A stretch of DNA of 16,273 nt from Pseudomonadota bacterium (GTDB lineage Bacteria > Pseudomonadota > Alphaproteobacteria > UBA8366 > JADFVY01). Under the pieces are notes generated by a model. It was not told the DNA's origin. It saw nothing but the letters and a program-made list of their open reading frames with translations, and ran no database searches. The number at the start of each line of letters is the position of its first letter. Position 1 is the first letter of the stretch. Where the stretch lies: assembly GCA_030671915.1 (NCBI GenBank), contig DAOVHN010000008.1, forward strand, positions 1 through 16,273, in the 5' to 3' direction. Position numbers and translations under genes: made by a program. Shown here piece after piece: positions 8,845 through 16,227 of this stretch.

Positions 8845-9984
8845 TCAGCTTTTGCCGTCGGTCTCCACGGCCGCCTCGGTTTCCGCGGCCACGCCGGTTT
8901 CCGGCGCTGCCTCGCCGCCGCCGCCTTTCCCCGCGGCCGCGGCATCCAGCATCGCCTGGGACAGCAGGCCGGCGTTCTCGCGGATGCGGCGTTCGATATC
9001 CTCTGCCATTTCCGGATTTTCCTTCAGGAAGGTCTTGGCGTTTTCCCGGCCCTGGCCGATGCGCTGGCCGTCGCAGGAGAACCAGGCGCCGGCCTTCTCG
9101 ACAATGCCGGCATTGACGCCCAGGTCCAGCAATTCGCCGGCCTTAGAGACGCCCTCACCATACATGATATCGAACTCCACCATCTTGAATGGCGGCGCCA
9201 CTTTGTTCTTTACCACTTTGACCCTGGTCTGGTTGCCGACCACCTCGTCCTTGTCCTTGATGGCGCCGATGCGGCGAATGTCGAGCCTAACGCTGGCGTA
9301 GAATTTCAGGGCGTTGCCGCCGGTCGTGGTCTCCGGGCTGCCGAACATCACGCCGATCTTCATGCGGATCTGGTTGATGAAGATCACCATGCAGCGCGAT
9401 CGCGAGATCGAACCGGTCAGCTTGCGCAGCGCCTGGCTCATCAGGCGGGCATGCAGGCCGACATGGCTGTCGCCCATCTCGCCCTCCAGTTCGGCGCGGG
9501 GCACTAGGGCGGCCACCGAATCGATCACCAGAACGTCGATCGCGCCGGAGCGCACCAGCGTATCCACGATTTCCAGCGCCTGTTCGCCGGTGTCGGGTTG
9601 CGAAATCAGCAGGTCGTCCAGATCCACGCCCAGCTTGCGGGCGTAGGCTGGGTCCAGCGCATGCTCGGCGTCAACGAAGGCGCAGGTACCGCCCTGCTTC
9701 TGCGCCTCGGCCACCACATGCAACGCCAACGTCGTCTTGCCGGAGCTTTCCGGCCCGTAGATTTCAACGACGCGGCCACGCGGCAATCCGCCGATGCCCA
9801 GTGCGATGTCGAGCCCCAGCGATCCGGTCGAGACCGTTTCGATATCCACCGCCTGATCCTGCTGGCCGAGGCGCATGATCGAACCCTTGCCAAAGGATCG
9901 CTCGATCTGCCCGAGCGCGGCATCCAGTGCCTTCTGCTTGTCCATCGTATCCTTATCCACCAGGCGCAACGCGGTTTGTGACAT
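8845..9984 (-). CDS. recA: RecA recombinase
   Basis: 379 residues. RecA forms ATP-dependent filaments on single-stranded DNA for homologous strand exchange and triggers LexA self-cleavage in the SOS response. Walker A is GPESSGKTT (77-85) and Walker B is VLVIDS (151-156). The L2 region and the [19 protein letters not shown] segment are intact. The C-terminus is the usual variable tail, here rich in Ala, Glu and Gly. GGAGG 7 nt before the ATG fixes the start. A LexA box and promoter lie 50-92 nt upstream, so it should be SOS-inducible. It is likely transcribed alone: its own promoter lies in front and a GC hairpin behind. Confidence 0.98.
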   Translation of the reverse strand: MSQTALRLVDKDTMDKQKALDAALGQIERSFGKGSIMRLGQQDQAVDIETVSTGSLGLDIALGIGGLPRGRVVEIYGPESSGKTTLALHVVAEAQKQGGTCAFVDAEHALDPAYARKLGVDLDDLLISQPDTGEQALEIVDTLVRSGAIDVLVIDSVAALVPRAELEGEMGDSHVGLHARLMSQALRKLTGSISRSRCMVIFINQIRMKIGVMFGSPETTTGGNALKFYASVRLDIRRIGAIKDKDEVVGNQTRVKVVKNKVAPPFKMVEFDIMYGEGVSKAGELLDLGVNAGIVEKAGAWFSCDGQRIGQGRENAKTFLKENPEMAEDIERRIRENAGLLSQAMLDAAAAGKGGGGEAAPETGVAAETEAAVETDGKS

Positions 9985-10033
9985 CTGTCTGCCTCCGTTA
10001 TTTCACAGCGATTTCGGCAACGCAATGGAGGGC

Positions 10034-10061
10034 AGTGTACGTGTTTTGTTCTCTCGCGCAA
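10034..10061 (-). promoter_or_regulatory. recA promoter
   Basis: On the minus strand TTGCGC (10061-10056) and TACACT (10039-10034) are separated by 16 nt. The -10 element ends about 50 nt before the recA ATG. The -35 element directly abuts the LexA box, which fits repression by LexA. Confidence 0.6.
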
Positions 10062-10076
10062 GTTCTTTTTTTGTTC
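10062..10076. promoter_or_regulatory. LexA (SOS) box, GTTC-N7-GTTC
   Basis: GTTC at 10062-10065 and GTTC at 10073-10076 are separated by exactly seven T residues, an exact match to the direct-repeat LexA box known in alphaproteobacteria (GAAC-N7-GAAC read on the recA strand). It touches the recA -35 element. A third GTTC at 10048-10051 is 10 nt away from the first and does not fit the spacing. Confidence 0.88.
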
Positions 10077-10110
10077 TTGTCTCCGCACGCTGTTCGGATA
10101 TACGCGAACG

Positions 10111-10134
10111 GGTTAAAACAAGCCTGTTTTAGCC
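10111..10134 (-). terminator. AT-rich stem-loop after cckA
   Basis: GGTTAAAACA (10111-10120) and TGTTTTAGCC (10125-10134) pair over 10 bp (one G-T) around the 4-nt loop AGCC. It begins 12 nt past the cckA stop, in the gap before the recA promoter. The AT-rich inner stem and missing U-tract are unlike a standard intrinsic terminator, so its role is uncertain. Confidence 0.4.
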
Positions 10135-10146
10135 GATTTCCGCGCT

Positions 10147-12564
10147 TTATTCCTTGCCGGCTTCCGCTTTGGCGGCATTCTTCTCGATGGCTTCCTTGAC
10201 GGCGCCGGCAAGCTGTTTGAGGCTGAAGGGCTTGGACAGGAAGCGCAGCTTATCGAGCGACTCGACCTCCTTGAGCACCGACTCCTCCGTATAACCGGAG
10301 ATGCAGATGACCGGCAGGTCGGGCAGCAGCTTGCGCGCCGCGCGGATTACCTGGGCGCCATCGACGCGCGGCATCACCATGTCGGTCACCAGAAGGTCAT
10401 AGGGGCCGCCGTCGAGCAGTTCCAGGGCGGCCTCGCCGGTTTTCGCCTCGATCACCTTGTAACCCTTGTTGCGCAGCGCCCGGGCGCTGAACAGACGCAC
10501 CGCGTCCTCGTCCTCGACCAGCAACACCGTGCCGCCGCCAGTCAGATCCGCGGCGATTTCGGCCCGGGCATCGTCGGATACCGACGAAGCAGCCGCATGC
10601 TGGCGCGCAAAAAAGATATCGAATACCGTTCCCTGGCCTTCGCCGGGGCTGTCGACGAAAAGATAGCCGCCGGTCTGCTTGATGATGCCGTAGACGGTGG
10701 ACAGCCCCAGCCCGGTGCCCGAGCCCACCTCCTTGGTCGTGAAGAACGGCTCGAAGATGCGGGCGAAATTTTCCTTCGGGATGCCCATGCCCGTGTCACG
10801 GACCGAGATCTGCACATATTCGCCGGCCGGCATTACCTCGCCATGAGCCTGGTGCGGCTGGCTGGTGCCGACATTTTTCGTCTCGATGGTCAGCGTCCCG
10901 CCGCCTTCCATGGCGTCACGGGCATTGACCGCAAGATTGATGATGACCTGCTCCAGCTGTCCCTGATCGCCCTTGACCAACCCCAGATCGCGGCCGTGCA
11001 CCATGGCCAGCTCTGTTTTCTCGCCCAGCAGCCTGCGCAGCAGGTTCGACAGTTCCGCCAGCACCTCGGTGACGTTAAGCAGCCGCGGTTGCAGCGTCTG
11101 CTGGCGCGAGAAAGCCAGCAGCTGGCGCACCAGCGCCGCCGCGCGGTTGGCGTTCTGCTTGATCTGCATAATGTCGGCGAAGGATTGATCGCCGGGCCGG
11201 TGGCGCTGCAGCAACAGGTCGCAAAAACCGATCATCGCGGTCAGCACGTTATTGAAGTCATGCGCGATGCCGCCGGCAAGCTGGCCCACCGCCTGCATCT
11301 TCTGCGATTGCGCCAACTGGGTTTCCAGCGTTTTCTGCTCGGTATTGTCGATGACCAGAAGTACCAGGCCGGTCGTGCGTTCGAAATCGTCCTGCAGCCG
11401 GCCGGCGAAAATCGAGGTCACCGCCTCGCTGGGCCCCTTGATACGCACCTCAAACGACTTGGCGGCCGACTGGCCCTCCAGGATCGACTGCAATTCTTTT
11501 GCGATGGCCACCTTCTCGTCGTCGCGAACATAATCGAGGATCGCCTTGCCCGATGCACCGGTGTCGTCGATAAGCTGCTCGAATGTCTGGTTGCAGTCGC
11601 CGATTCGCAACCGCCGGTCGACCAGCGCAACGCCGACCGGCATTTCCTGAAACAGCCGCTGGAACCGCTGCGCCGAGCTTCCGGCGGGACCCACGGGCCG
11701 TGCGACCCCGTACATCCGCGCCCCGTCCGGCCCGTTCTCCAGCGCATGCGATACCTGCAGATCGTGAACCCGGCCGCCGGCCCCGTTAATGCTGATAGCG
11801 CCAACGCCGGGACGCATCGGATCGTCGGAGCCTTCCTTCAACAGGATATCCCCGATTCGCAGGCCGCCGCCGACAATTTCTTCCACGGCCCGGCCCATCC
11901 ATTCGGCCATGGTCGGGTTGACGTAGAGAAAACGCCCCCCGGCATCCAGCGTATAGAGACCGGCCGCGGATTTTTCGCCATGCGCCGCGACCCGGTCGCG
12001 CCACAATATCTCCGGGCCGTCACCGCCGCCCAGCCGATGGACCCGCCACAGACGCTGCCCGCTGGCCATGGGGCTGACGGAAATCTCGTATGTGGCGTCA
12101 CCGTCAACCGATACGATTCGGCTGGCGGTCCCGGTCTCTGCGGCAAGCGCGCCGACGGCATCCGCCAGCTTTCCGTTCAGCGCCTCGAGAACCGATAACG
12201 AGGGTTCATCGCCCTCATCCAGGGAGAGCAGATTCCGCATGCTCTTGTTCGCGAAGGCAGCCTTTTCCGGGGCCGCTTCCAGCAGCAGCGCGTCCGATTC
12301 CCGGTCGAGAAGCGCGGCCAGATCGTCCCGCCCGGCCGATGCGGTTTCCAGTTCCCGTGTCAGGCGGATCATCATCATTCCGGTAACGATCACAGCCGAC
12401 GACACCGTCACCGCGGCGGCCGCCAAAATCCAGACGGCAGGCTCCCGCAAGCCCAGAACCAACCCCAAGCCAAGCAGAAGCACCAGTACGGCGAACGACA
12501 GTAACAGAGTCAATCTCGCCGTACGTTTGATAATTTTTCCGCTATCCGGCGCCTGCGCGTCCAT
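10147..12564 (-). CDS. cckA: Hybrid sensor histidine kinase CckA
   Basis: 805 residues from the ATG preceded by AGGGA. Two adjacent membrane segments (about 18-39 and 44-65) anchor it in the inner membrane. Two PAS-like regions follow (about 204-289 and 304-409), then the HisKA dimerisation helix with phospho-acceptor H435 (GGIAHDFNN), an ATPase domain with NLAVNARDAM, DTGMGIP and GSGTGLGLSTV boxes, and a C-terminal receiver with D728 and K778. The block from GQLAGGIAHDFNN through MIGFCDLLL and RHRPGDQSF to LLAFSRQQTLQP is characteristic of CckA. In Caulobacter CckA phosphorylates ChpT, which passes phosphate to CtrA and CpdR; c-di-GMP switches it to phosphatase. The frame extends to a GTG at 12627, without support. 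The gap to the next gene (12565-12738) shows no clear promoter. Confidence 0.93.
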   Translation of the reverse strand: MDAQAPDSGKIIKRTARLTLLLSFAVLVLLLGLGLVLGLREPAVWILAAAAVTVSSAVIVTGMMMIRLTRELETASAGRDDLAALLDRESDALLLEAAPEKAAFANKSMRNLLSLDEGDEPSLSVLEALNGKLADAVGALAAETGTASRIVSVDGDATYEISVSPMASGQRLWRVHRLGGGDGPEILWRDRVAAHGEKSAAGLYTLDAGGRFLYVNPTMAEWMGRAVEEIVGGGLRIGDILLKEGSDDPMRPGVGAISINGAGGRVHDLQVSHALENGPDGARMYGVARPVGPAGSSAQRFQRLFQEMPVGVALVDRRLRIGDCNQTFEQLIDDTGASGKAILDYVRDDEKVAIAKELQSILEGQSAAKSFEVRIKGPSEAVTSIFAGRLQDDFERTTGLVLLVIDNTEQKTLETQLAQSQKMQAVGQLAGGIAHDFNNVLTAMIGFCDLLLQRHRPGDQSFADIMQIKQNANRAAALVRQLLAFSRQQTLQPRLLNVTEVLAELSNLLRRLLGEKTELAMVHGRDLGLVKGDQGQLEQVIINLAVNARDAMEGGGTLTIETKNVGTSQPHQAHGEVMPAGEYVQISVRDTGMGIPKENFARIFEPFFTTKEVGSGTGLGLSTVYGIIKQTGGYLFVDSPGEGQGTVFDIFFARQHAAASSVSDDARAEIAADLTGGGTVLLVEDEDAVRLFSARALRNKGYKVIEAKTGEAALELLDGGPYDLLVTDMVMPRVDGAQVIRAARKLLPDLPVICISGYTEESVLKEVESLDKLRFLSKPFSLKQLAGAVKEAIEKNAAKAEAGKE

Positions 12565-12738
12565 TCTTCCCTGCATCCATGTCAAACTGAAACGGCGCGG
12601 CCAGTGGCCGCGCGCGCAGTCTGCCACAGCGCGCCGGAGCCGTGCAGCATGAATTTTTCCACTAACGTATAATAGTTGGCGCGTGCGCAGACGCGGGCCT
12701 GACCTGAAATCGGGCGCCGCGCGGTCATCCGCGTTGCC

Positions 12739-13716
12739 TCAACTGCCGTTGAGCGGCTTCGGGCTGGCCTTTCGGTCGTACAGCAGCAGATTGCGCGGCC
12801 GGCCGGAGGCGTTCGGGTCGTAATGGGTAAGCGGCGAATAGGCGCCCTGGAAGGCGTCCCCTTCCTCGGTGATCAGCGGGATTTTGCTGTCCGGTGAGAC
12901 GGCGACGTGTGACCCCACCATTGCGGGCACGACCAGCACCTCGCCGTTGGGCGAAATGGTTTCCATCATGGCGCCCGACGTGGCGCCGGCCAGCAAATTG
13001 CCGAAATCGCCGCCCTCTTCCTGGACGTCGAGGATAACCTTGGGACCTTCCCGGAAATGCCGGATGTAGGAGGTTTCGGGGACCGTCAGATTGACGACCA
13101 GATCGCCGCTGGCGCTGGAGGCGCTTGGCGAACCGAATGCCGGCTTCGGCAAGGCCGCGTCAAGTTCCCTGATATCCACATTCGCGGCCCTGTCGAAACG
13201 CATCGAGACCGACCGCCCGTCACGGGCCACGGTATATTTCACATTGTCCGGCCAGTCGAAAACCAGCCGCGTGAAGCCGGGATGCCGGCCGACATAGACG
13301 CGCAACCCGCCGCCGCCAGCGGTGGAGGTGCGCATTGGGGCAGCTGCCGCCGTTGCGCGGCGCAGATCGACCACCACAGAAGCGCCGGTCGCAAAACTGT
13401 CGACGTCAAAATTCCCGGCCAGTCCGAACCTGGCCACCTTGCCACCACCGGTGAGTTCGGCGCTGGTGATATAGTCGCCGAGATATTTCACGACCCGATC
13501 GAGTTCGCCCCGCATGGGCCTTGAGAACTCAACGAGCAGGGCGCCGCCCTCCACTCGCGCGGAATGCTTGACCGGTTTCGGCCAGTCGAAAATGATGCGG
13601 CCATAGGTCGCCTTCGACCAGCCGCGGGCCTGTACGGTCTCCTGCGCCTGCGCCGGAACGGCTGCAAACACCAGGAGGCTCAGTAGAACGGTCATTCCTG
13701 CGCCGAAATTTCTCAC
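12739..13716 (-). CDS. Secreted beta-rich protein with duplicated FDWP (AMIN-like) module
   Basis: 325 residues from a GTG with GGAGA 7 nt upstream; this start gives a signal peptide ending at about residue 24 (PAQAQ). The open frame runs 43 codons further up without a Shine-Dalgarno or secretion signal. The mature part holds two similar modules, about 39-118 and 149-232. Each opens with a strand, FDWP and a valine-rich hairpin (GRIIFDWPKPVKHSARVEGG and FTRLVFDWPDNVKYTVARDG), then a second hairpin bearing EFSRPM or RFDRAA. This is like AMIN-type beta modules found in periplasmic proteins that bind peptidoglycan or secretion complexes. From memory, related alphaproteobacterial proteins carry TPR repeats after such modules; this one ends with about 80 non-repetitive residues and none. 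It lies between the CheY-like gene and cckA. Its function is unknown. Confidence 0.78.
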   Translation of the reverse strand: MRNFGAGMTVLLSLLVFAAVPAQAQETVQARGWSKATYGRIIFDWPKPVKHSARVEGGALLVEFSRPMRGELDRVVKYLGDYITSAELTGGGKVARFGLAGNFDVDSFATGASVVVDLRRATAAAAPMRTSTAGGGGLRVYVGRHPGFTRLVFDWPDNVKYTVARDGRSVSMRFDRAANVDIRELDAALPKPAFGSPSASSASGDLVVNLTVPETSYIRHFREGPKVILDVQEEGGDFGNLLAGATSGAMMETISPNGEVLVVPAMVGSHVAVSPDSKIPLITEEGDAFQGAYSPLTHYDPNASGRPRNLLLYDRKASPKPLNGS

Positions 13717-13862
13717 GCGACTTTCTCCGTGATTAGGGACGCGGCCACCGAAACGGCTACGCTGCGCCGCCCACAGGCCCATGGATCGGCCCCGGCAAGG
13801 AGCCCCAGCGGCCCCTTTGATTATGTACCCTTCGATCGCCAACATTGAACCAGACCGGCATA

Positions 13863-13878
13863 CCGTCCTCGCGGACGG
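13863..13878 (-). terminator. Short hairpin after the CheY-like gene
   Basis: CCGTCC (13863-13868) and GGACGG (13873-13878) form a perfect 6-bp stem with a 4-nt loop, starting 2 nt past the stop codon. No T-run follows. It could attenuate readthrough into the FDWP gene. Confidence 0.4.
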
Positions 13879-13880
13879 CG

Positions 13881-14267
13881 TCAGAACGGGCCCAGGACGC
13901 TGGTCAGCTTGGCCTTGAGTGTCGCCGCATTAAATGGCTTGACGATATAGTTGCTGACACCGGCTTCCTTCGCCGCAACAACATTCTCGATCTTGCTCTC
14001 GGCTGTAATGATTATAAACGGCACCGCACGCAACCTGTCGTCCGCCCGAACTTCCTTCAACAACTGAAGACCCGTCATCGGCTCCATGTTCCAGTCGGAA
14101 ATCACAAGGTCGAACTCGCCTTCGCGCAGTTTGCCCAAAGCCTCGCTGCCGTCGGTTGCCTCCTCGACGTTGGTGAACCCTAGCTGTTTAAGCAGGTTCC
14201 TAATGATCTTCAGCATGGTCCTGTAGTCATCTACTATCAGGATCGGCATATTGTAATCGACGGCCAT
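13881..14267 (-). CDS. Single-domain CheY-like response regulator
   Basis: 128 residues, exactly one receiver domain with no output domain. The acidic pair is D13-D14 (LIVDD), the phospho-acceptor is D58 (VISDWNMEPMTG), and T88 and K110 (VKPF) complete the active site. The whole resembles chemotaxis CheY, which on phosphorylation binds the flagellar switch protein FliM. Alphaproteobacteria carry several CheY paralogues, some of which act as phosphate sinks or cell-cycle adaptors, so cheY is plausible but not certain. Start MAVDYNMP is set by GGAG 5 nt before the ATG; the frame runs another 24 codons upstream through what looks like the promoter. A CtrA box lies 81-95 nt upstream of the start. 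No other chemotaxis gene is in the window. Confidence 0.92.
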   Translation of the reverse strand: MAVDYNMPILIVDDYRTMLKIIRNLLKQLGFTNVEEATDGSEALGKLREGEFDLVISDWNMEPMTGLQLLKEVRADDRLRAVPFIIITAESKIENVVAAKEAGVSNYIVKPFNAATLKAKLTSVLGPF

Positions 14268-14325
14268 CTTCACTCCACTCCTGCGATCCGCTCCGCGTCG
14301 AAACTGGGAACTCTCGAATCTTGGG

Positions 14326-14331
14326 ATCATA
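14326..14331 (-). promoter_or_regulatory. Candidate -10 element of the CheY-like gene
   Basis: TATGAT on the minus strand, 58 nt before the start codon and 16 nt downstream of the proximal CtrA half-site. This is the spacing expected if CtrA sits over the -35 region. Confidence 0.5.
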
Positions 14332-14347
14332 AAAAGCACCCTACCGG

Positions 14348-14362
14348 TTAAATCCCGGTTAA
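14348..14362. promoter_or_regulatory. CtrA binding box, TTAA-N7-TTAA
   Basis: TTAA at 14348-14351 and TTAA at 14359-14362 with exactly 7 nt between match the full CtrA consensus. Each half sits in the 8-mer CCGGTTAA, repeated 11 nt apart, about one helical turn. It takes the place of a -35 element for the CheY-like gene. Confidence 0.72.
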
Positions 14363-14479
14363 TTCCGACGCAATTCGATATCGATTAATGAAATTACCAC
14401 GACACGGGCGCCAGCGCAGCCTGACAAACGTTCAAAGAAAATAAACAGGCAGATTAACGAAAGGCAACCGGCAGCATGG

Positions 14480-14529
14480 AAAATAGACAAAAAAGAAAAA
14501 CAAGGAAAGGGACAGTCCGGGCCGCCCCG
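14480..14529 (-). terminator. Possible dksA terminator region
   Basis: On the minus strand, 17 nt past the dksA stop, CGGG-GCGG-CCCG (14529-14518) can form a small stem. It is followed by a strongly T-rich tract (complement of 14480-14510, including runs of five and six T). The stem is short, so termination is a guess based mainly on the T-rich tract. The rest of the 279-nt gap 14268-14546 holds the CtrA promoter of the next gene and no ORF I would support. Confidence 0.35.
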
Positions 14530-14546
14530 TAAATTCCAGTTACCTG

Positions 14547-14963
14547 TCAATCGTCACGGTGGGTACGCTCCATGCGCTCATGACGTTCCTGGGCTTCCAG
14601 GCTCAATGTTGCGATGGGCCGCGCCTCGAGGCGGCGCAGCGAGATCGGTTCATTGGTTTCCCCGCAATAACCGTAATTGCCCTCGTCGATCCTGCGCAGG
14701 GCCTCGTCGATCTTGGAAATAAGCTTCCGCTCGCGGTCGCGGGTTCGCAACTCGATGGCCCGGTCGGTTTCCCGGGTCGCCCGGTCGGCAAGATCGGGTT
14801 CCACGAGGTTTTCGTTCTGCAGGCTGCTCAGCGTTTCGTTCGAATCGTCCAGCAGCTCGGCCCGCCAGTGCAGCAGCCTTTGCCGGAAATATTCCAGTTG
14901 CATCGGGTTCATAAACTCTTCGCCATCGCTGGGTCTATAGTCAGGAGGAAGAAGAGGTGACAT
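14547..14963 (-). CDS. dksA: DksA-family RNA polymerase-binding transcription factor
   Basis: 138 residues. DksA inserts its coiled coil into the RNA polymerase secondary channel and, with ppGpp, adjusts rRNA, biosynthetic and stress promoters. The coiled-coil tip motif DxxDxA is present as D57, D60 and A62; ELRTRDRERKL and the C-terminal YGYC...RLEARP are family landmarks. Only one of the four zinc-finger cysteines remains (C100); the other positions are T103, S121 and A124, as in the single-Cys DksA proteins of alphaproteobacteria. The frame is open to 15119, but GGGAG 6 nt before the ATG at 14963 and a promoter at 15004-15032 inside the longer frame fix this start. The predicted leader is about 35 nt. 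The gene appears to be its own transcription unit. Confidence 0.95.
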   Translation of the reverse strand: MSPLLPPDYRPSDGEEFMNPMQLEYFRQRLLHWRAELLDDSNETLSSLQNENLVEPDLADRATRETDRAIELRTRDRERKLISKIDEALRRIDEGNYGYCGETNEPISLRRLEARPIATLSLEAQERHERMERTHRDD

Positions 14964-15003
14964 ACGCGGCTCCCTAGTAACGCACCTGAATTTGAGTGCG
15001 CGG

Positions 15004-15032
15004 AGTATATGTATCGAGTGCCCGCACATCAA
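15004..15032 (-). promoter_or_regulatory. dksA promoter
   Basis: TTGATG (15032-15027) and TATACT (15009-15004) on the minus strand with an optimal 17-nt spacer, about 40 nt before the dksA ATG. Just downstream, CGCAC and GTGCG flank 10 nt (14980-15000 region), a small dyad near the expected transcription start. Confidence 0.7.
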
Positions 15033-15080
15033 GCGGAAAAAAACGTTTATTTTCAGTAAATTACAACAAGAGCACCTGAA

Positions 15081-15098
15081 GGCCGGCTGATGCCGGCC
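15081..15098 (-). terminator. Hairpin after the diguanylate cyclase gene
   Basis: GGCCGGC (15081-15087) and GCCGGCC (15092-15098) form a perfect 7-bp stem with a 4-nt loop, 25 nt past the GGDEF gene stop. It is followed on the minus strand by TTCAGGTGCTCTTGTTG, only loosely T-rich. Confidence 0.5.
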
Positions 15099-15123
15099 CC
15101 CGCCCCCGCCAAGCCGCACAGGC

Positions 15124-16083
15124 TCAGACCACGGGTTGGTCCAGCCGGCGTGGGCCGATATCGGAAGTCAGGGCGGCCTGGCCGTGTCCACGTGATTTTG
15201 CCTCGAACATCATTCTATCTGCGCTCGTCACCAGCGACGCTGCATCGTCTACGGGCCGATCGGTCACCGCGGCGCCCACACTGGCCGAAATACAGACCGT
15301 TTCGCCGGCTACCGAAACAGGCTCAGCGATAAGACCGACGATATGGCGGGCCACCTTCAGCGCATCTTCGGGCGCGTGGAGATTTTCCAGAATGACCCCG
15401 AATTCGTCGCCACCGAGCCGGGCGGCGACGTCGCTGGTCCGCACGCCATCCCTCAACCGGCGGGCGACCTCGACGAGCACCTTGTCGCCGGCGTCGTGGC
15501 CAAGCCGGTCGTTAACCTGCTTGAACCCGTCGAGGTCGATATAGAGCACCCCGAGACAGCCGCCGAGGCGGCCCAGACGTGCATTGGCCAGTTCCAGCGT
15601 ATCGCGGAACATGAGGCGATTGAACAGGTTGGTCAGGTGGTCGTGGCGCGCCAGATGCGACAGCTCCAGGTTCCGGTTCTTAAGGTCCGTCTTGAGGTCG
15701 ATCCACAAAGTGACGTCGTGAAACAGATACAGCGCGAGCGAACGCCCTTCATGGGTAAGAGAGGCGGATGATACGCCGTAAAATCTCGCCCCGCCGCCTG
15801 CCCCCGCCAGGCGATAGCAGACCGGGGTCGGGCGGCCAACGACAGCGCCATCGTCGGTCCGGCAAGTTTCGATCAGGTCGGGAAGAACGCGGCCGACAAG
15901 GTCGGCCGCGGAACGGCCCAGCAGCGCCAACGCCCTCGGGTTTGCGTCCAGGATACGCGTATCCCCGGCGTCCACCAGCACGGCAGCGGAATCGTGGGCG
16001 ATTGCGCCGCTGCCGGCGGAAAAGAAATCCATCTTCGCGGTATTGCCGTCTTCTCCGGCGCCGTCCCTGGTACTCACTACCAT
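15124..16083 (-). CDS. PAS-GGDEF diguanylate cyclase
   Basis: 319 residues, no signal peptide or membrane segment, so cytosolic. A PAS-like sensor (about 32-128, with ILDANPRALALLGRS) joins through a short helix to a GGDEF domain (about 145-305). The metal-binding aspartate D183 (YIDLDGFK) and an intact GGDEF (224-228) indicate active synthesis of c-di-GMP from two GTP. RTSD (215-218), exactly 5 residues before GGDEF, is the RxxD inhibitory site for product feedback. No EAL domain follows. GGAG is 2 nt before the ATG, unusually close; an in-frame GTG two codons on (16077) has 8-nt spacing and may be the real start. A promoter and an inverted repeat lie upstream. c-di-GMP acts on CckA in Caulobacter, so linkage to cckA is suggestive only. 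Confidence 0.94.
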   Translation of the reverse strand: MVVSTRDGAGEDGNTAKMDFFSAGSGAIAHDSAAVLVDAGDTRILDANPRALALLGRSAADLVGRVLPDLIETCRTDDGAVVGRPTPVCYRLAGAGGGARFYGVSSASLTHEGRSLALYLFHDVTLWIDLKTDLKNRNLELSHLARHDHLTNLFNRLMFRDTLELANARLGRLGGCLGVLYIDLDGFKQVNDRLGHDAGDKVLVEVARRLRDGVRTSDVAARLGGDEFGVILENLHAPEDALKVARHIVGLIAEPVSVAGETVCISASVGAAVTDRPVDDAASLVTSADRMMFEAKSRGHGQAALTSDIGPRRLDQPVV

Positions 16084-16120
16084 AACTCCGTGGTGGATTT
16101 ATCGTGCCAGTAGCGTGAAT

Positions 16121-16154
16121 CAGACGGATGGCACCCATGAGCACCATCCGTCTG
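16121..16154. repeat. 34-nt perfect inverted repeat in the GGDEF leader
   Basis: CAGACGGATGG (16121-16131) and CCATCCGTCTG (16144-16154) are perfect 11-bp arms around a 12-nt spacer. It lies between the candidate promoter and start of the GGDEF gene, ending 37 nt before the ATG. No T-run follows on either strand, so it is not a standard terminator; it could be a leader RNA hairpin or an operator. Confidence 0.8.
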
Positions 16155-16198
16155 GTCAACACCACTAGCAGCCCTTACCGTTCCAATGGTTCAAGTTT

Positions 16199-16227
16199 CG
16201 TATACAACACGCGGAAAATTCTATCAA
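16199..16227 (-). promoter_or_regulatory. Candidate promoter of the diguanylate cyclase gene
   Basis: TTGATA (16227-16222) and TATACG (16204-16199) on the minus strand with a 17-nt spacer. Transcription from it would give a leader of about 108 nt containing the inverted repeat. The rest of 16084-16273 shows no supportable gene. Confidence 0.5.

Noticed and set aside
10597..12198. 533-codon plus-strand open frame opposite cckA
   Set aside because: It is the complement of kinase and PAS coding sequence with no recognisable domain and no Shine-Dalgarno.
12668..12673. Perfect TATAAT on the plus strand between the FDWP gene and cckA
   Set aside because: It faces the plus strand, where no gene follows, and no -35 element lies at the right distance. 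On the minus strand TATTAT overlaps it but also lacks a -35.
16132..16165. Short reading frame through the inverted repeat into the GGDEF gene
   Set aside because: It overlaps the diguanylate cyclase out of frame for over 300 nt, has no Shine-Dalgarno, and is most likely a by-product of high GC content.
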